DNA of 64,000 nucleotides from Novosphingobium sp. (GTDB lineage Bacteria; Pseudomonadota; Alphaproteobacteria; Sphingomonadales; Sphingomonadaceae). Within the stretch, counting starts at the first letter, position 1. Each line of letters starts with the position of its first letter. Under the pieces are notes generated by a model. That model searched no databases, was not told where the DNA came from, and saw nothing but the letters and a program-made list of their open reading frames with translations. The stretch lies in contig NZ_JAIXPP010000087.1 of NCBI RefSeq assembly GCF_027486195.1, forward strand, positions 1 through 64,000, read 5' to 3'. Of this stretch, positions 51,627-59,883 are shown piece after piece. A program made the position numbers and the translations under genes.

Positions 51627-52451
51627 CTAGTGATTCGCGGGGGTGCCCTCAAGCCCGAATGCGACAATCTTGTTATCAACATCATGCCCGATATCGGCGC
51701 GGCCCAGATAGGGAATGCCGCTGCGGGCGCACCAATCGCGCGCAATCGCCTCCTCGTCGGCGCCGAAGGGGACATCGTTTTCGGGCACATCGCCGACGCG
51801 GCCAAGCCGCAACCCGGCTATGCCCTGAAGCTGCGCGGTCACGTGGAAGAACAGCCGGTCCACTGCATAGAGATGCTCGGAGACTTCCTCGACCATCACC
51901 ACGTGCCCTGAAAGATCGGGCAGCAGCGGCGTGCCGCAGAGCATGGCGAGCGTGGTGAGATTGAAGGCGGCGCGGGGGCGGCCATCCTGCGCCCGCTCGA
52001 CGCCGGAGCGGTCTCCGGCAAGCCAGTGCAAGGTGCGCCGCACGGCCTCATGCCCGCCCTCACGGCGGATATCGCCGGGCATCGGGGCGTGGACGGCCTG
52101 CCCGACACCCGCGCGGTAGAGCGCGGCGAGGAGGTAGCCGGTATCGGAATAACCTAGATACGTCTTGCTGCGGGCAGCTTCGCCCAGCCCGGCGACGGCA
52201 GCGGCGGCGATCCGGTTGGAGCCATAGCCGCCCCGCGCGAACCAGACGGCATCGAACGAAGGATCGTTCGCGCATTCGAGCAAGGCTTCAAGGCGCTGCA
52301 CATCGGTGCCGGCGAAATGCCCCGCTTCCAGAAAGCACTGCGGATGAAACGAAAGCGCAAGGCCCGGAATGTCCGCCGCCAGCGCGGAAACGGCTGCGGC
52401 GTCCTGCTGCGTGATCGGGCGGGCGGGCGCGCAGATGGCAATCCTTGGCAT
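51627..52451 (-). CDS. ldcA: LD-carboxypeptidase (S66 family)
   Basis: MPRIAICAPARPITQQDAA...DAVWFARGGYGSNRI...KTYLGYSDTGYLLAALYR...HVVMVEEVSEHLYAVDR. Confidence 0.88.
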   Translation of the reverse strand: MPRIAICAPARPITQQDAAAVSALAADIPGLALSFHPQCFLEAGHFAGTDVQRLEALLECANDPSFDAVWFARGGYGSNRIAAAAVAGLGEAARSKTYLGYSDTGYLLAALYRAGVGQAVHAPMPGDIRREGGHEAVRRTLHWLAGDRSGVERAQDGRPRAAFNLTTLAMLCGTPLLPDLSGHVVMVEEVSEHLYAVDRLFFHVTAQLQGIAGLRLGRVGDVPENDVPFGADEEAIARDWCARSGIPYLGRADIGHDVDNKIVAFGLEGTPANH

Positions 52452-52505
52452 AGCGCTTCCTAACCCGGTTGCGCCCGGGCACAAGGCCGCATACCGCTTC
52501 GCGCC

Positions 52506-53948
52506 ATGAGCATCGACGACACGGCGAACGAGAGTGTGAACCTCACCGCACAGCCCTGGTTCTTCTGCGGCATCGGCGGTTCGGGCATGCTGCCGCTCGC
52601 GCTGATACTGAAGGGCCAGGGCGCGCAGATCGCGGGATCGGACCGCAGCCGCGATCAGGGGCGCACGCCGGAAAAGTTTGCCTGGCTGGAAAGCCTTGGC
52701 TTCACGCTGCATCCGCAGGACGGCAGCGGCATCACGTCGGCGGAGCAGATCCTCGTCGCCTCCGCCGCGGTGGAGGATACCGTGCCGGAAATGGTGCGCG
52801 CAGCAGAGCTGGGATGCCGCCGCATGCGCCGGGCCGAACTGCTCTCCACCCTGTTCAACGCGGCGCCGATGAGCATTGCCGTGGGCGGGACCAGCGGCAA
52901 ATCGACCGTGACCGGCATGCTCGGATGGATCCTCACCGCCTGCGGGCGCGATCCCACGATCATGAACGGCGCGGTGATGAAGAACTTCGCGGGGCCTGAC
53001 GCGCCCTTTGCCAGCGCGCGGGTCGGCGCGCCGGACGGCCCGTTCGTTTCGGAGGTCGACGAAAGCGACGGTTCGATCGCCGCATACCGGCCGAGCATTG
53101 CGGTGCTGAACAACGTCAGCCTCGATCACAAGAGCCTGGAGGAACTGCGCGGCCTGTTTGGCGATTTTCTGGCGCGGTCCGGTACGGCGGTGGTCAATCT
53201 CGACGACGCGGAAAGCGCTGCGCTGGCCAGCCGGGCGTTAGACGACGCGCTCACTTTCGGCATAGGGGCGAGCGAGGCCGATCTCGGCGTGGTGGAGGGC
53301 AGCGTGGCCGAATCGCCCCTTGGGATTTCAGCCTTGATCGAGCTGCGCCGCACCGGCGAACGCCATGCGCTGGCGCTGGGGGTACCGGGTCGGCACAATC
53401 TCTCCAACGCGCTGGCGGCGCTGGCCGCGGCACACGCGGCGGGCGTGCCGCTGGGCGATGCGGTGCAGGCCTTGGGAACCTACGCAGGCCTTGCGCGCCG
53501 GTTCGACGTGGTCGGGACAAGCCCGGCCGGCGTGACCGTGATCGATGATTTCGGGCATAATCCGGAAAAGATCGCCGCGACGCTGGCCACGCTGAAAGCA
53601 CATCCCGGCCGGGTAATCGCGTTCTTCCAGCCGCACGGCTATGGCCCGCTGCGCCAGATGGGGGCGGAACTGGCGGAAGTGCTGGCAACGCGGCTCTGCG
53701 CCGGAGACACCGCGATCCTGTGCGATCCGGTCTACTTCGGCGGCACGGTGGACCGATCGGTGGGCAGCGAGCGCATCGTGGACATGATCCGCGCCCACGG
53801 CGGCACTGCCGAGCACATCCCGGCCCGCGCCGACTGCGCCCTGCGCATTGCCGAACTGGCTGCGCCCGGTGACCGCATCGTGATCATGGGCGCGCGGGAT
53901 GACACCTTGTCGGCCTTCGCCCGCGACCTGCTGGCGCAACTGGCCTAG
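52506..53948 (+). CDS. Mur ligase family, Mpl-like (UDP-MurNAc:tripeptide ligase / MurC-like)
   Basis: FFCGIGGSGMLPLALILKGQGAQIAGSDRSRDQGRTPEKFAWLESLGF; AVGGTSGKSTVTGMLGWIL; FQPHGYGPLRQM. Confidence 0.82.
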   Translation: MSIDDTANESVNLTAQPWFFCGIGGSGMLPLALILKGQGAQIAGSDRSRDQGRTPEKFAWLESLGFTLHPQDGSGITSAEQILVASAAVEDTVPEMVRAAELGCRRMRRAELLSTLFNAAPMSIAVGGTSGKSTVTGMLGWILTACGRDPTIMNGAVMKNFAGPDAPFASARVGAPDGPFVSEVDESDGSIAAYRPSIAVLNNVSLDHKSLEELRGLFGDFLARSGTAVVNLDDAESAALASRALDDALTFGIGASEADLGVVEGSVAESPLGISALIELRRTGERHALALGVPGRHNLSNALAALAAAHAAGVPLGDAVQALGTYAGLARRFDVVGTSPAGVTVIDDFGHNPEKIAATLATLKAHPGRVIAFFQPHGYGPLRQMGAELAEVLATRLCAGDTAILCDPVYFGGTVDRSVGSERIVDMIRAHGGTAEHIPARADCALRIAELAAPGDRIVIMGARDDTLSAFARDLLAQLA

Positions 53949-53952
53949 GCCA

Positions 53953-54336
53953 TCAGCCCAGCGGACCGACCGCGTCGAGCAGCGATGTGGTGAGCCGGAG
54001 GCCCCGCGTTGTCAGGCTGACATAGCGGCGGCGGGCATCTTCCTGATCGGCCACGCGGACGATCAGCCCCTCACGCTCAAGCCGGGCTATCCAGCGCAGA
54101 ATGGTGGTCGAAGGCAGGCCCGCGCCTGCACAGACGCTGGAAACCTGCAAGGCCGTGCGGGTCTTGCGGGCAATGAACAAGTCCAGAAGAATATCCCAGC
54201 CGGGCTCTCCGAAAAGGCCCTTGACCGGGCTTGCCGCATCGCGGCGGCGGCGCGCTTCATAAAGCAATTTTGCAATGCGGAGTGTCTCCGCATCCAAATC
54301 GACATGACCGTCCAATGCCAACTCCTCGCATGCCAA
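53953..54336 (-). CDS. MarR-type winged-helix transcriptional regulator
   Basis: LQVSSVCAGAGLPSTTILRWIARLEREGLIVRVADQEDARRRYVSLTTRG. Confidence 0.75.
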   Translation of the reverse strand: MACEELALDGHVDLDAETLRIAKLLYEARRRRDAASPVKGLFGEPGWDILLDLFIARKTRTALQVSSVCAGAGLPSTTILRWIARLEREGLIVRVADQEDARRRYVSLTTRGLRLTTSLLDAVGPLG

Positions 54337-54488
54337 GGGACGTTCGCCGCCAAGCTCTTTCGCCCCCGCCGCCGGGCTATCGGAAACATGGCGCTGACTG
54401 TTTTCGCGGTCAGTCTTGTCGTTACGCGACCCTTGGGAATCTTATGATCAATCAGCTATCAATCAGGCTATATATGTAACCATGTTGC

Positions 54489-54532
54489 CCAATATTGGTA
54501 AGCCTGCCGCCAAGAAATCTGGTCCAAATTGG
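54489..54532. promoter_or_regulatory. paired palindromes CCAATATTGG and CCAAATTGG (candidate MarR operators)
   Basis: 54489-54498 and 54524-54532 in the AT-rich intergenic region between the MarR-type gene and the 2OG oxygenase gene. Confidence 0.45.
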
Positions 54533-54648
54533 TTGCAACTTTAGTTATTTTTCATAACTCATCGATGTCAGGTTGGTGATACGGTATCCGGACCGGGTTT
54601 GAGCACCTGCCACTTGGCAGAGAACGGCCGCTGCGGCATGAGCAGCGC

Positions 54649-55326
54649 ATGATCGGATTTCGCCGTCCCAAGCCCGCTACCCAGGATGCCCCTGCACTCG
54701 CCAAAGTGGGCGAGCGGGTGCGCGCGCGGCTTGAGGCTGATCCGAGCGTCTATCGCCTGCCGGTCGATGGAATCGAGATCTATGGCGTGGCGGATTTCTT
54801 CACCGCAGAAGAATGCGCGCGGCTGATCCGCATGGTCGATGCGGTGGCGCGGCCCTCCCCCACCTATCATGGCAATGCCGATAGCGGCCGGACGAGCTAC
54901 ACCGGTGATGTCGATCCCGATGATCCGTTCATCCGCATGCTGGAGCGCAGGATCGACGATCTCATGGGGATCGAGCACGCGCATGGTGAGGTGATCCAGG
55001 GCCAGCGCTATGAGCCCGGCCAGCAATTCCGCGCGCACTTCGATCACTTCGATACCTCGGCCAGCTATTGGCCGACCGAGGAGGGCCGCGGCGGGCAGCG
55101 CACGTGGACGGCGATGGGCTACCTTTCGGACGTCGAGGCAGGCGGCGCGACCGAATTTCCCAAAGTGCCGATTTCGGTCCCGCCGCAGAAGGGCGCGCTG
55201 CTGGTGTGGAACAATATGGGCCGCGACGGGAAACCGAACCCGCTGACCTTGCACGCCGGGCGGCCGGTGGAGCAGGGCATCAAGTATATCGTGACGAAGT
55301 GGTACCGCGCGCGGCCTTGGTGTTAG
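54649..55326 (+). CDS. 2OG-Fe(II) oxygenase, prolyl 4-hydroxylase family
   Basis: QRYEPGQQFRAHFDHFDTS...TAMGYLSDVEAGGATEFPKVPISVPPQKGALLVWNN...TLHAGRPVEQGIKYIVTKWYR (HxD...H...K). Confidence 0.93.
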   Translation: MIGFRRPKPATQDAPALAKVGERVRARLEADPSVYRLPVDGIEIYGVADFFTAEECARLIRMVDAVARPSPTYHGNADSGRTSYTGDVDPDDPFIRMLERRIDDLMGIEHAHGEVIQGQRYEPGQQFRAHFDHFDTSASYWPTEEGRGGQRTWTAMGYLSDVEAGGATEFPKVPISVPPQKGALLVWNNMGRDGKPNPLTLHAGRPVEQGIKYIVTKWYRARPWC

Positions 55327-55640
55327 GGGCGTGAATTGGCGGGCCGCAGATAGCCTTCAACACTAGAGCTTTGGTCGGAGCGCGGTGCCAGATGGGCGCC
55401 AACTAAAGCCCAGGCACCTCCGCCAAGCATGGCCACGGCAAGTAGCGAGGCCCATCCAAGTTCCGCCCAAAAGCGAATTGGGTTTTGGCTCCTCGCAATA
55501 CCCTGACGCGTGCCAAATAGAGCGCCGACGTAACGGATCGGCACTATGGAGCCAGTCTTCAGGGCCTGGAGCACAAACCAAGCAAATTGGCCTGCAAGAG
55601 CAATCGCCAAAATGCCCGCGAAGCCCATGCCATTGCCCAT
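55323..55640 (-). CDS. small membrane hypothetical protein
   Basis: 105 aa with two hydrophobic segments; no recognised family. Confidence 0.45.
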   Translation of the reverse strand: MGNGMGFAGILAIALAGQFAWFVLQALKTGSIVPIRYVGALFGTRQGIARSQNPIRFWAELGWASLLAVAMLGGGAWALVGAHLAPRSDQSSSVEGYLRPANSRP

Positions 55641-55687
55641 TCGCGCCCCCCTTTAGCGTCATTGCGGTGACGCAGTATGCCTCGCCC

Positions 55688-57331
55688 TCACCCCTCCGGC
55701 AGTTCCACGCCTTCCAGCGCTTCCGCGATCAACCGCCGCGTCCCCTCGATCCCGTAGAGGGCGATAAAGCTGCCCATGCGGGGGCCTTGGCTCGAACCCA
55801 GCAGCGTTTCGTAGAGCGCCTTGAACCAATCACGCAGCGCGCCGATGCCGTAGTGCGGGTCCTTGCCGATCTCGTAGACCATGGTCTGGAGGTCTTCGGC
55901 GGTGGCGCTGTCGTCGGTCGCGGCCAGTTCGGCATCGAGCGCAGCGAGGGCGGCGGCCTCATTGGGTTCGGGCTTGCGGCGCTTCAGCGTCGGGGCGACG
56001 AAATCGCGGTTATACGCCAAGGCTGACGTGACCAGCGTATCGAGCGCGGGGTGCGCGGCGGGATCGGCGTTTTCGACATAGTTGGCGAGGTAGGACCAGA
56101 CTTGCGCCCGCGTCGCCTGCGCGCCGAGCACGCCGACGAGGTTGAGCAGGAGGCCGTAGGTGACGGGCAGCGTATCGCCGTCTCCGCCGTGGTAGCCATT
56201 GGCGCGCAGCAAGTGCCAGACCGGGTTGCCGAGCTGCTGCTCTGTGGGCTGGCTGGGCAGCTTTTCGCGGAACTGCCAGTATTCATCGACCGCGCGCGGG
56301 ATGATCCCGGCGTGGAGCGACTTGGCGCTCTTGGGTTCGCGGAACAGGTAGAAGCCGAGGCTCTCCTCGCTGCCGTATTCGAGCCATTGCTCGATGGTGA
56401 GGCCGTTGCCCTTGGACTTGGAAATCTTCTCGCCGTTCTCATCGAGGAACAGCTCGTAGATCAGGCCTTCGGGACGCTTTCCGCCAAGGACCTGCGTGAT
56501 GCGGGCCGACTGGGTGACGCTATCGGTCAGATCCTTGCCGCACATCTCGTAATCGACGCCCAGCGCGCACCAGCGCATGGCCCAATCGACCTTCCACTGC
56601 AGCTTGGACTTGCCGCCGAGGATCGACTGGACGACCATCTCGCCCTGATCTTCAAAGCGCACGAGGCCAGCCTCGGCATCGACGACTTCAACGGGCACCT
56701 GCAGCACTTCGCCGGTCTTGTCGCTGATCGGGAGGACGGGCGAATAGGTGCGGCGGCGCTCTTCGCGCAAGGTGGGGAGCATGATGCCCATGATCGCATC
56801 GAACTTGCGCAGGACGTTCTTCAGCGCCTCGTCAAACGCGCCGGAGTTGTAGCGATCGCTCGCCGAGACGAATTCGTACTCGAAGCCGAACCGATCGAGG
56901 AAATCGCACAGCATCCCGTTGTTGTGGTGCGCGAAGCTTTCGTGCGTGCCAAAGGGATCGGGGATGCGGGTGAGCGGATGACCGAGCTTCGCGGTAAGGA
57001 CGGCCTTGTTGGGCACGTTGTCCGGCACCTTGCGCAACCCGTCCATGTCGTCGGAGAAGGCGATCAGGCGCGTGGGGTGGCCGCCCGTCAGCGTCTCATA
57101 AGCGCGGCGCACGAGCGTGGTGCGCAGCACTTCCTGGAACGTGCCGATATGCGGCAGGCCCGAGGGGCCGTAGCCCGTCTCGAACAGCACGGGGACGAGA
57201 TCACCGCTCGCATCGCGCTTGCCGCCGGGGAAGCGTTTGACCAGCTTGCGTGCTTCCTCAAACGGCCAGGCCTTGGAGGTCTGGCTGGCGGTGAAGACAT
57301 CAAGCGGGGCGGCGGTTTCAGCGTTTTCCAT
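55688..57331 (-). CDS. lysS: class I lysine--tRNA ligase
   Basis: LFETGYGPSGLPHIGTFQEVLRTTLVRRAYE; KISKSKGNGLTIEQWLEYGSEESLGFYLF. Confidence 0.95.
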   Translation of the reverse strand: MENAETAAPLDVFTASQTSKAWPFEEARKLVKRFPGGKRDASGDLVPVLFETGYGPSGLPHIGTFQEVLRTTLVRRAYETLTGGHPTRLIAFSDDMDGLRKVPDNVPNKAVLTAKLGHPLTRIPDPFGTHESFAHHNNGMLCDFLDRFGFEYEFVSASDRYNSGAFDEALKNVLRKFDAIMGIMLPTLREERRRTYSPVLPISDKTGEVLQVPVEVVDAEAGLVRFEDQGEMVVQSILGGKSKLQWKVDWAMRWCALGVDYEMCGKDLTDSVTQSARITQVLGGKRPEGLIYELFLDENGEKISKSKGNGLTIEQWLEYGSEESLGFYLFREPKSAKSLHAGIIPRAVDEYWQFREKLPSQPTEQQLGNPVWHLLRANGYHGGDGDTLPVTYGLLLNLVGVLGAQATRAQVWSYLANYVENADPAAHPALDTLVTSALAYNRDFVAPTLKRRKPEPNEAAALAALDAELAATDDSATAEDLQTMVYEIGKDPHYGIGALRDWFKALYETLLGSSQGPRMGSFIALYGIEGTRRLIAEALEGVELPEG

Positions 57332-57449
57332 AGCGGGGTTCCTTTTGCGGATGGCCCCCCAAAGCGCAAGCGAAAGCAGCGCAAGGAAAAGCTTGTGCGC
57401 AGGGCTGCGCAATCGCTACCGGACTGGAAAGAGAATGTGGGGAGACGGT

Positions 57450-58124
57450 ATGGAATACGACGAAGTCATGCTTGGGCGCCGCAGCATCAGGGGCTACAAG
57501 CCCGATCCGGTGCCGCAGAAGCTGATCGAGGAAATCCTGGCAATCGCGATGCGCGCGCCCACTTCGATGAACACGCAGCCCTGGAATTTCTACGTGATCA
57601 CCGGCGAGCCGCTGGCCCGCATCCGGCGGGGCAATACCGAGCGCATTCTTGCCGGGGAGCCGGATTCGCGCGAGTTCCGCAAGGGCGAGCCGTTTGCGGG
57701 CGTCCACCGCGAGCGGCAGATCGGCGTGGCGAAGCAGCTGTTTTCCGCAATGGGCATCGCGCGCGATGATGCCGCCATGCGGCAGGATTGGGTGCTGCGC
57801 GGCTTTCGCCAGTTCGATGCGCCGGTCTGCGTGATCGTGACCTATGACAAAGTGCTGCAGGGGAGCGACGATACGCCGTTCGATTGCGGCGGGGTGGTCA
57901 ACGCGCTGGTCAATGCCGCGTGGTCGCGCGGGCTCGGCACGGTGATCAACAGCCAGGGCATCATGCAATCGCCAGTGGTGCGCGAACATGCCGGGATCGC
58001 CGACGATCAGGTGATCATGAAAAGCATCGCGCTCGGCTGGCCGGACGAGAGCTTCCCCGCCAATGCCGTGGTCTCGGAGCGCAAGACCGTGGCGGAGGCG
58101 GCGACGTTCGTGGGGTTTGAATGA
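57450..58124 (+). CDS. nitroreductase family protein
   Basis: RRSIRGYKPDPVPQKLIEEILAIAMRAPTSMNTQPWNFYVITGEPL. Confidence 0.93.
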   Translation: MEYDEVMLGRRSIRGYKPDPVPQKLIEEILAIAMRAPTSMNTQPWNFYVITGEPLARIRRGNTERILAGEPDSREFRKGEPFAGVHRERQIGVAKQLFSAMGIARDDAAMRQDWVLRGFRQFDAPVCVIVTYDKVLQGSDDTPFDCGGVVNALVNAAWSRGLGTVINSQGIMQSPVVREHAGIADDQVIMKSIALGWPDESFPANAVVSERKTVAEAATFVGFE

Positions 58125-58167
58125 GGCTGTAACGACCTCCTAACCGGCGCGTGGCAAAATGGGGCGC

Positions 58168-58752
58168 ATGGAGACCCAGACCATGCCGCCGCCCGAGCTC
58201 GATTCGATCCTGCGGCGCGAGCTTTTGCCCGGTGAACGCCTGCTGTGGAGCGGAAGGCCCGATCCCTCGCGCCTGCGCGCGGTCTTCGCGATCTGGTTCT
58301 TCGCGGTGCCGTGGACGGCCTTTGCGCTGTTCTGGGAGGCCATGGCCCTGCTGCCATGGATGGCCAGTTCACACACCCCGCTCGGCATCCAGTGGAGTTT
58401 CGGGATCATCTTCCCGCTGTTCGGCCTGCCCTTCATCGGCATCGGCCTTGGCATGTTGTGGATGCCCTTCAAGGCCCGGCGCAAGGCGGCGCAGACGATC
58501 TACGGCCTCACCGATCGGCGAATGCTGCGCGTGACCGCCGGCACCAAGCGCGAAAGCGCCAGCGTGCTGATCGGCCAGATGGGCCCCATCGACGTAACGG
58601 CCGATGCCGATGGCTATGGAACCTTGCGCATACAGACCGGCACCCGCCTCGACAGCGATGGCGACAAGGTGACCGAACGCTTCGAGGTGCTCGGCGTGCC
58701 CGGCGTGAACCGGCTCGAAGGCCTGCTGCTGGAGCAGAAGTCAGCGCAGTAG
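58168..58752 (+). CDS. PH-domain-like membrane protein, hypothetical
   Basis: LLPGERLLWSGRPDPSRL..., two TM segments, then YGLTDRRMLRVTAG. Confidence 0.65.
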   Translation: METQTMPPPELDSILRRELLPGERLLWSGRPDPSRLRAVFAIWFFAVPWTAFALFWEAMALLPWMASSHTPLGIQWSFGIIFPLFGLPFIGIGLGMLWMPFKARRKAAQTIYGLTDRRMLRVTAGTKRESASVLIGQMGPIDVTADADGYGTLRIQTGTRLDSDGDKVTERFEVLGVPGVNRLEGLLLEQKSAQ

Positions 58753-58756
58753 GCCC

Positions 58757-58813
58757 CCCTCTCCCCACCCTCTCCCCAGTCCTTCGACAAGCGCAGGATC
58801 AGGGGGGAGAGGG
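58757..58813. terminator. bidirectional terminator-like hairpin between convergent genes
   Basis: CCCTCTCCCC (twice, 58757-58766 and 58768-58777) versus GGGGAGAGGG (58804-58813). Confidence 0.4.
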
Positions 58814-58820
58814 CAGCAGC

Positions 58821-59702
58821 TTACTTCAGCAGCGAGAGGACGTTCTGCTGGGCCTGATTGGCCTGCGCAATCATCGCGGTCGAGGCCTGGCTGAGGATCT
58901 GGGCCTTGGCCATGGCGGTCGTCTCGGCCGAATAATCGGTATCGAGAATCCGGCTGCGCGCGTCCGAGAGGTTCGTCACGTTGTCGGTGAGGTTGTTGAT
59001 CACCGATTCGAGGCGGTTCTGGCCCGAACCGAACTCCGCGCGCGCGACGTTGATCGCGGTGAGCGAGGCATCGACGTTGTCCATCGTCGTGCCGGCCGCC
59101 GTGGCGGTGCTGACGTCGATGGCCTGCGGGCTCGTGGCGGAATCGTAGGTGGTGTTGGTGCCGCCAAACAGCTTGGTGCCGTCGATCGCCTTGCTGCGCA
59201 GGTCCACCGTGTCGGAAGTGTTGCTGCCCGTCTGGATCGAGAACGTGGCATCGTCCGAGCCATCCGCCGCAGGAGTCGCGCCGACTACGGTGAACAGTCT
59301 GGTGCCGTTGAACGTGGTTTTTTCCAGCACTTCGCTGACCTGCGAAGTGAGGTTGGCGACTTCCGACTGCATCGAGGTGCGGTCGGTGTCCGTATAGGTC
59401 GCCGACTTGGCCTGAATGGCAAGCTCGCGGATGCGCTGCAGCATCGCGGTCACTTCGTTGAGCGCGCCGTCGGCGGTCTGCGCGAAGCTGATGCCGTCGT
59501 TGGCGTTGCGGATCCCCTGACTCATGCCCTTGATCTGCGAGGTCATGGTGGTGGTGATCGCAAGGCCGGCGGCGTCGTCCTTGGCGCCATTGATGCGCTT
59601 GCCGGTCGAGAGACGCTCCATCGCGACGCCCGCCATCTTCGAGGCAGAATTCGAAGCGTTCGACGCGCGGATCGCACTGATATTGGTATTGATGACTGCC
59701 AT
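58821..59702 (-). CDS. flagellin
   Basis: [60 protein letters not shown]...C-terminal [25 protein letters not shown]. Confidence 0.97.
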   Translation of the reverse strand: MAVINTNISAIRASNASNSASKMAGVAMERLSTGKRINGAKDDAAGLAITTTMTSQIKGMSQGIRNANDGISFAQTADGALNEVTAMLQRIRELAIQAKSATYTDTDRTSMQSEVANLTSQVSEVLEKTTFNGTRLFTVVGATPAADGSDDATFSIQTGSNTSDTVDLRSKAIDGTKLFGGTNTTYDSATSPQAIDVSTATAAGTTMDNVDASLTAINVARAEFGSGQNRLESVINNLTDNVTNLSDARSRILDTDYSAETTAMAKAQILSQASTAMIAQANQAQQNVLSLLK

Positions 59703-59883
59703 GATTCCCATTCTCCACTATGGGCCGGAGCGTGGGGCTCCGTTCATGTCCCGATAGGCCAGAACGGCCGAACCTTGCCGGGTTTAAGGCAAGCGCCCTG
59801 CAAGCTGGTGTGAAGTCCATGGGGGAAAGCACGTAAGCCCCCGGCTTGCCCCGCTCCGGGCTTTCCTCTCTAGTGCGCGGGCG

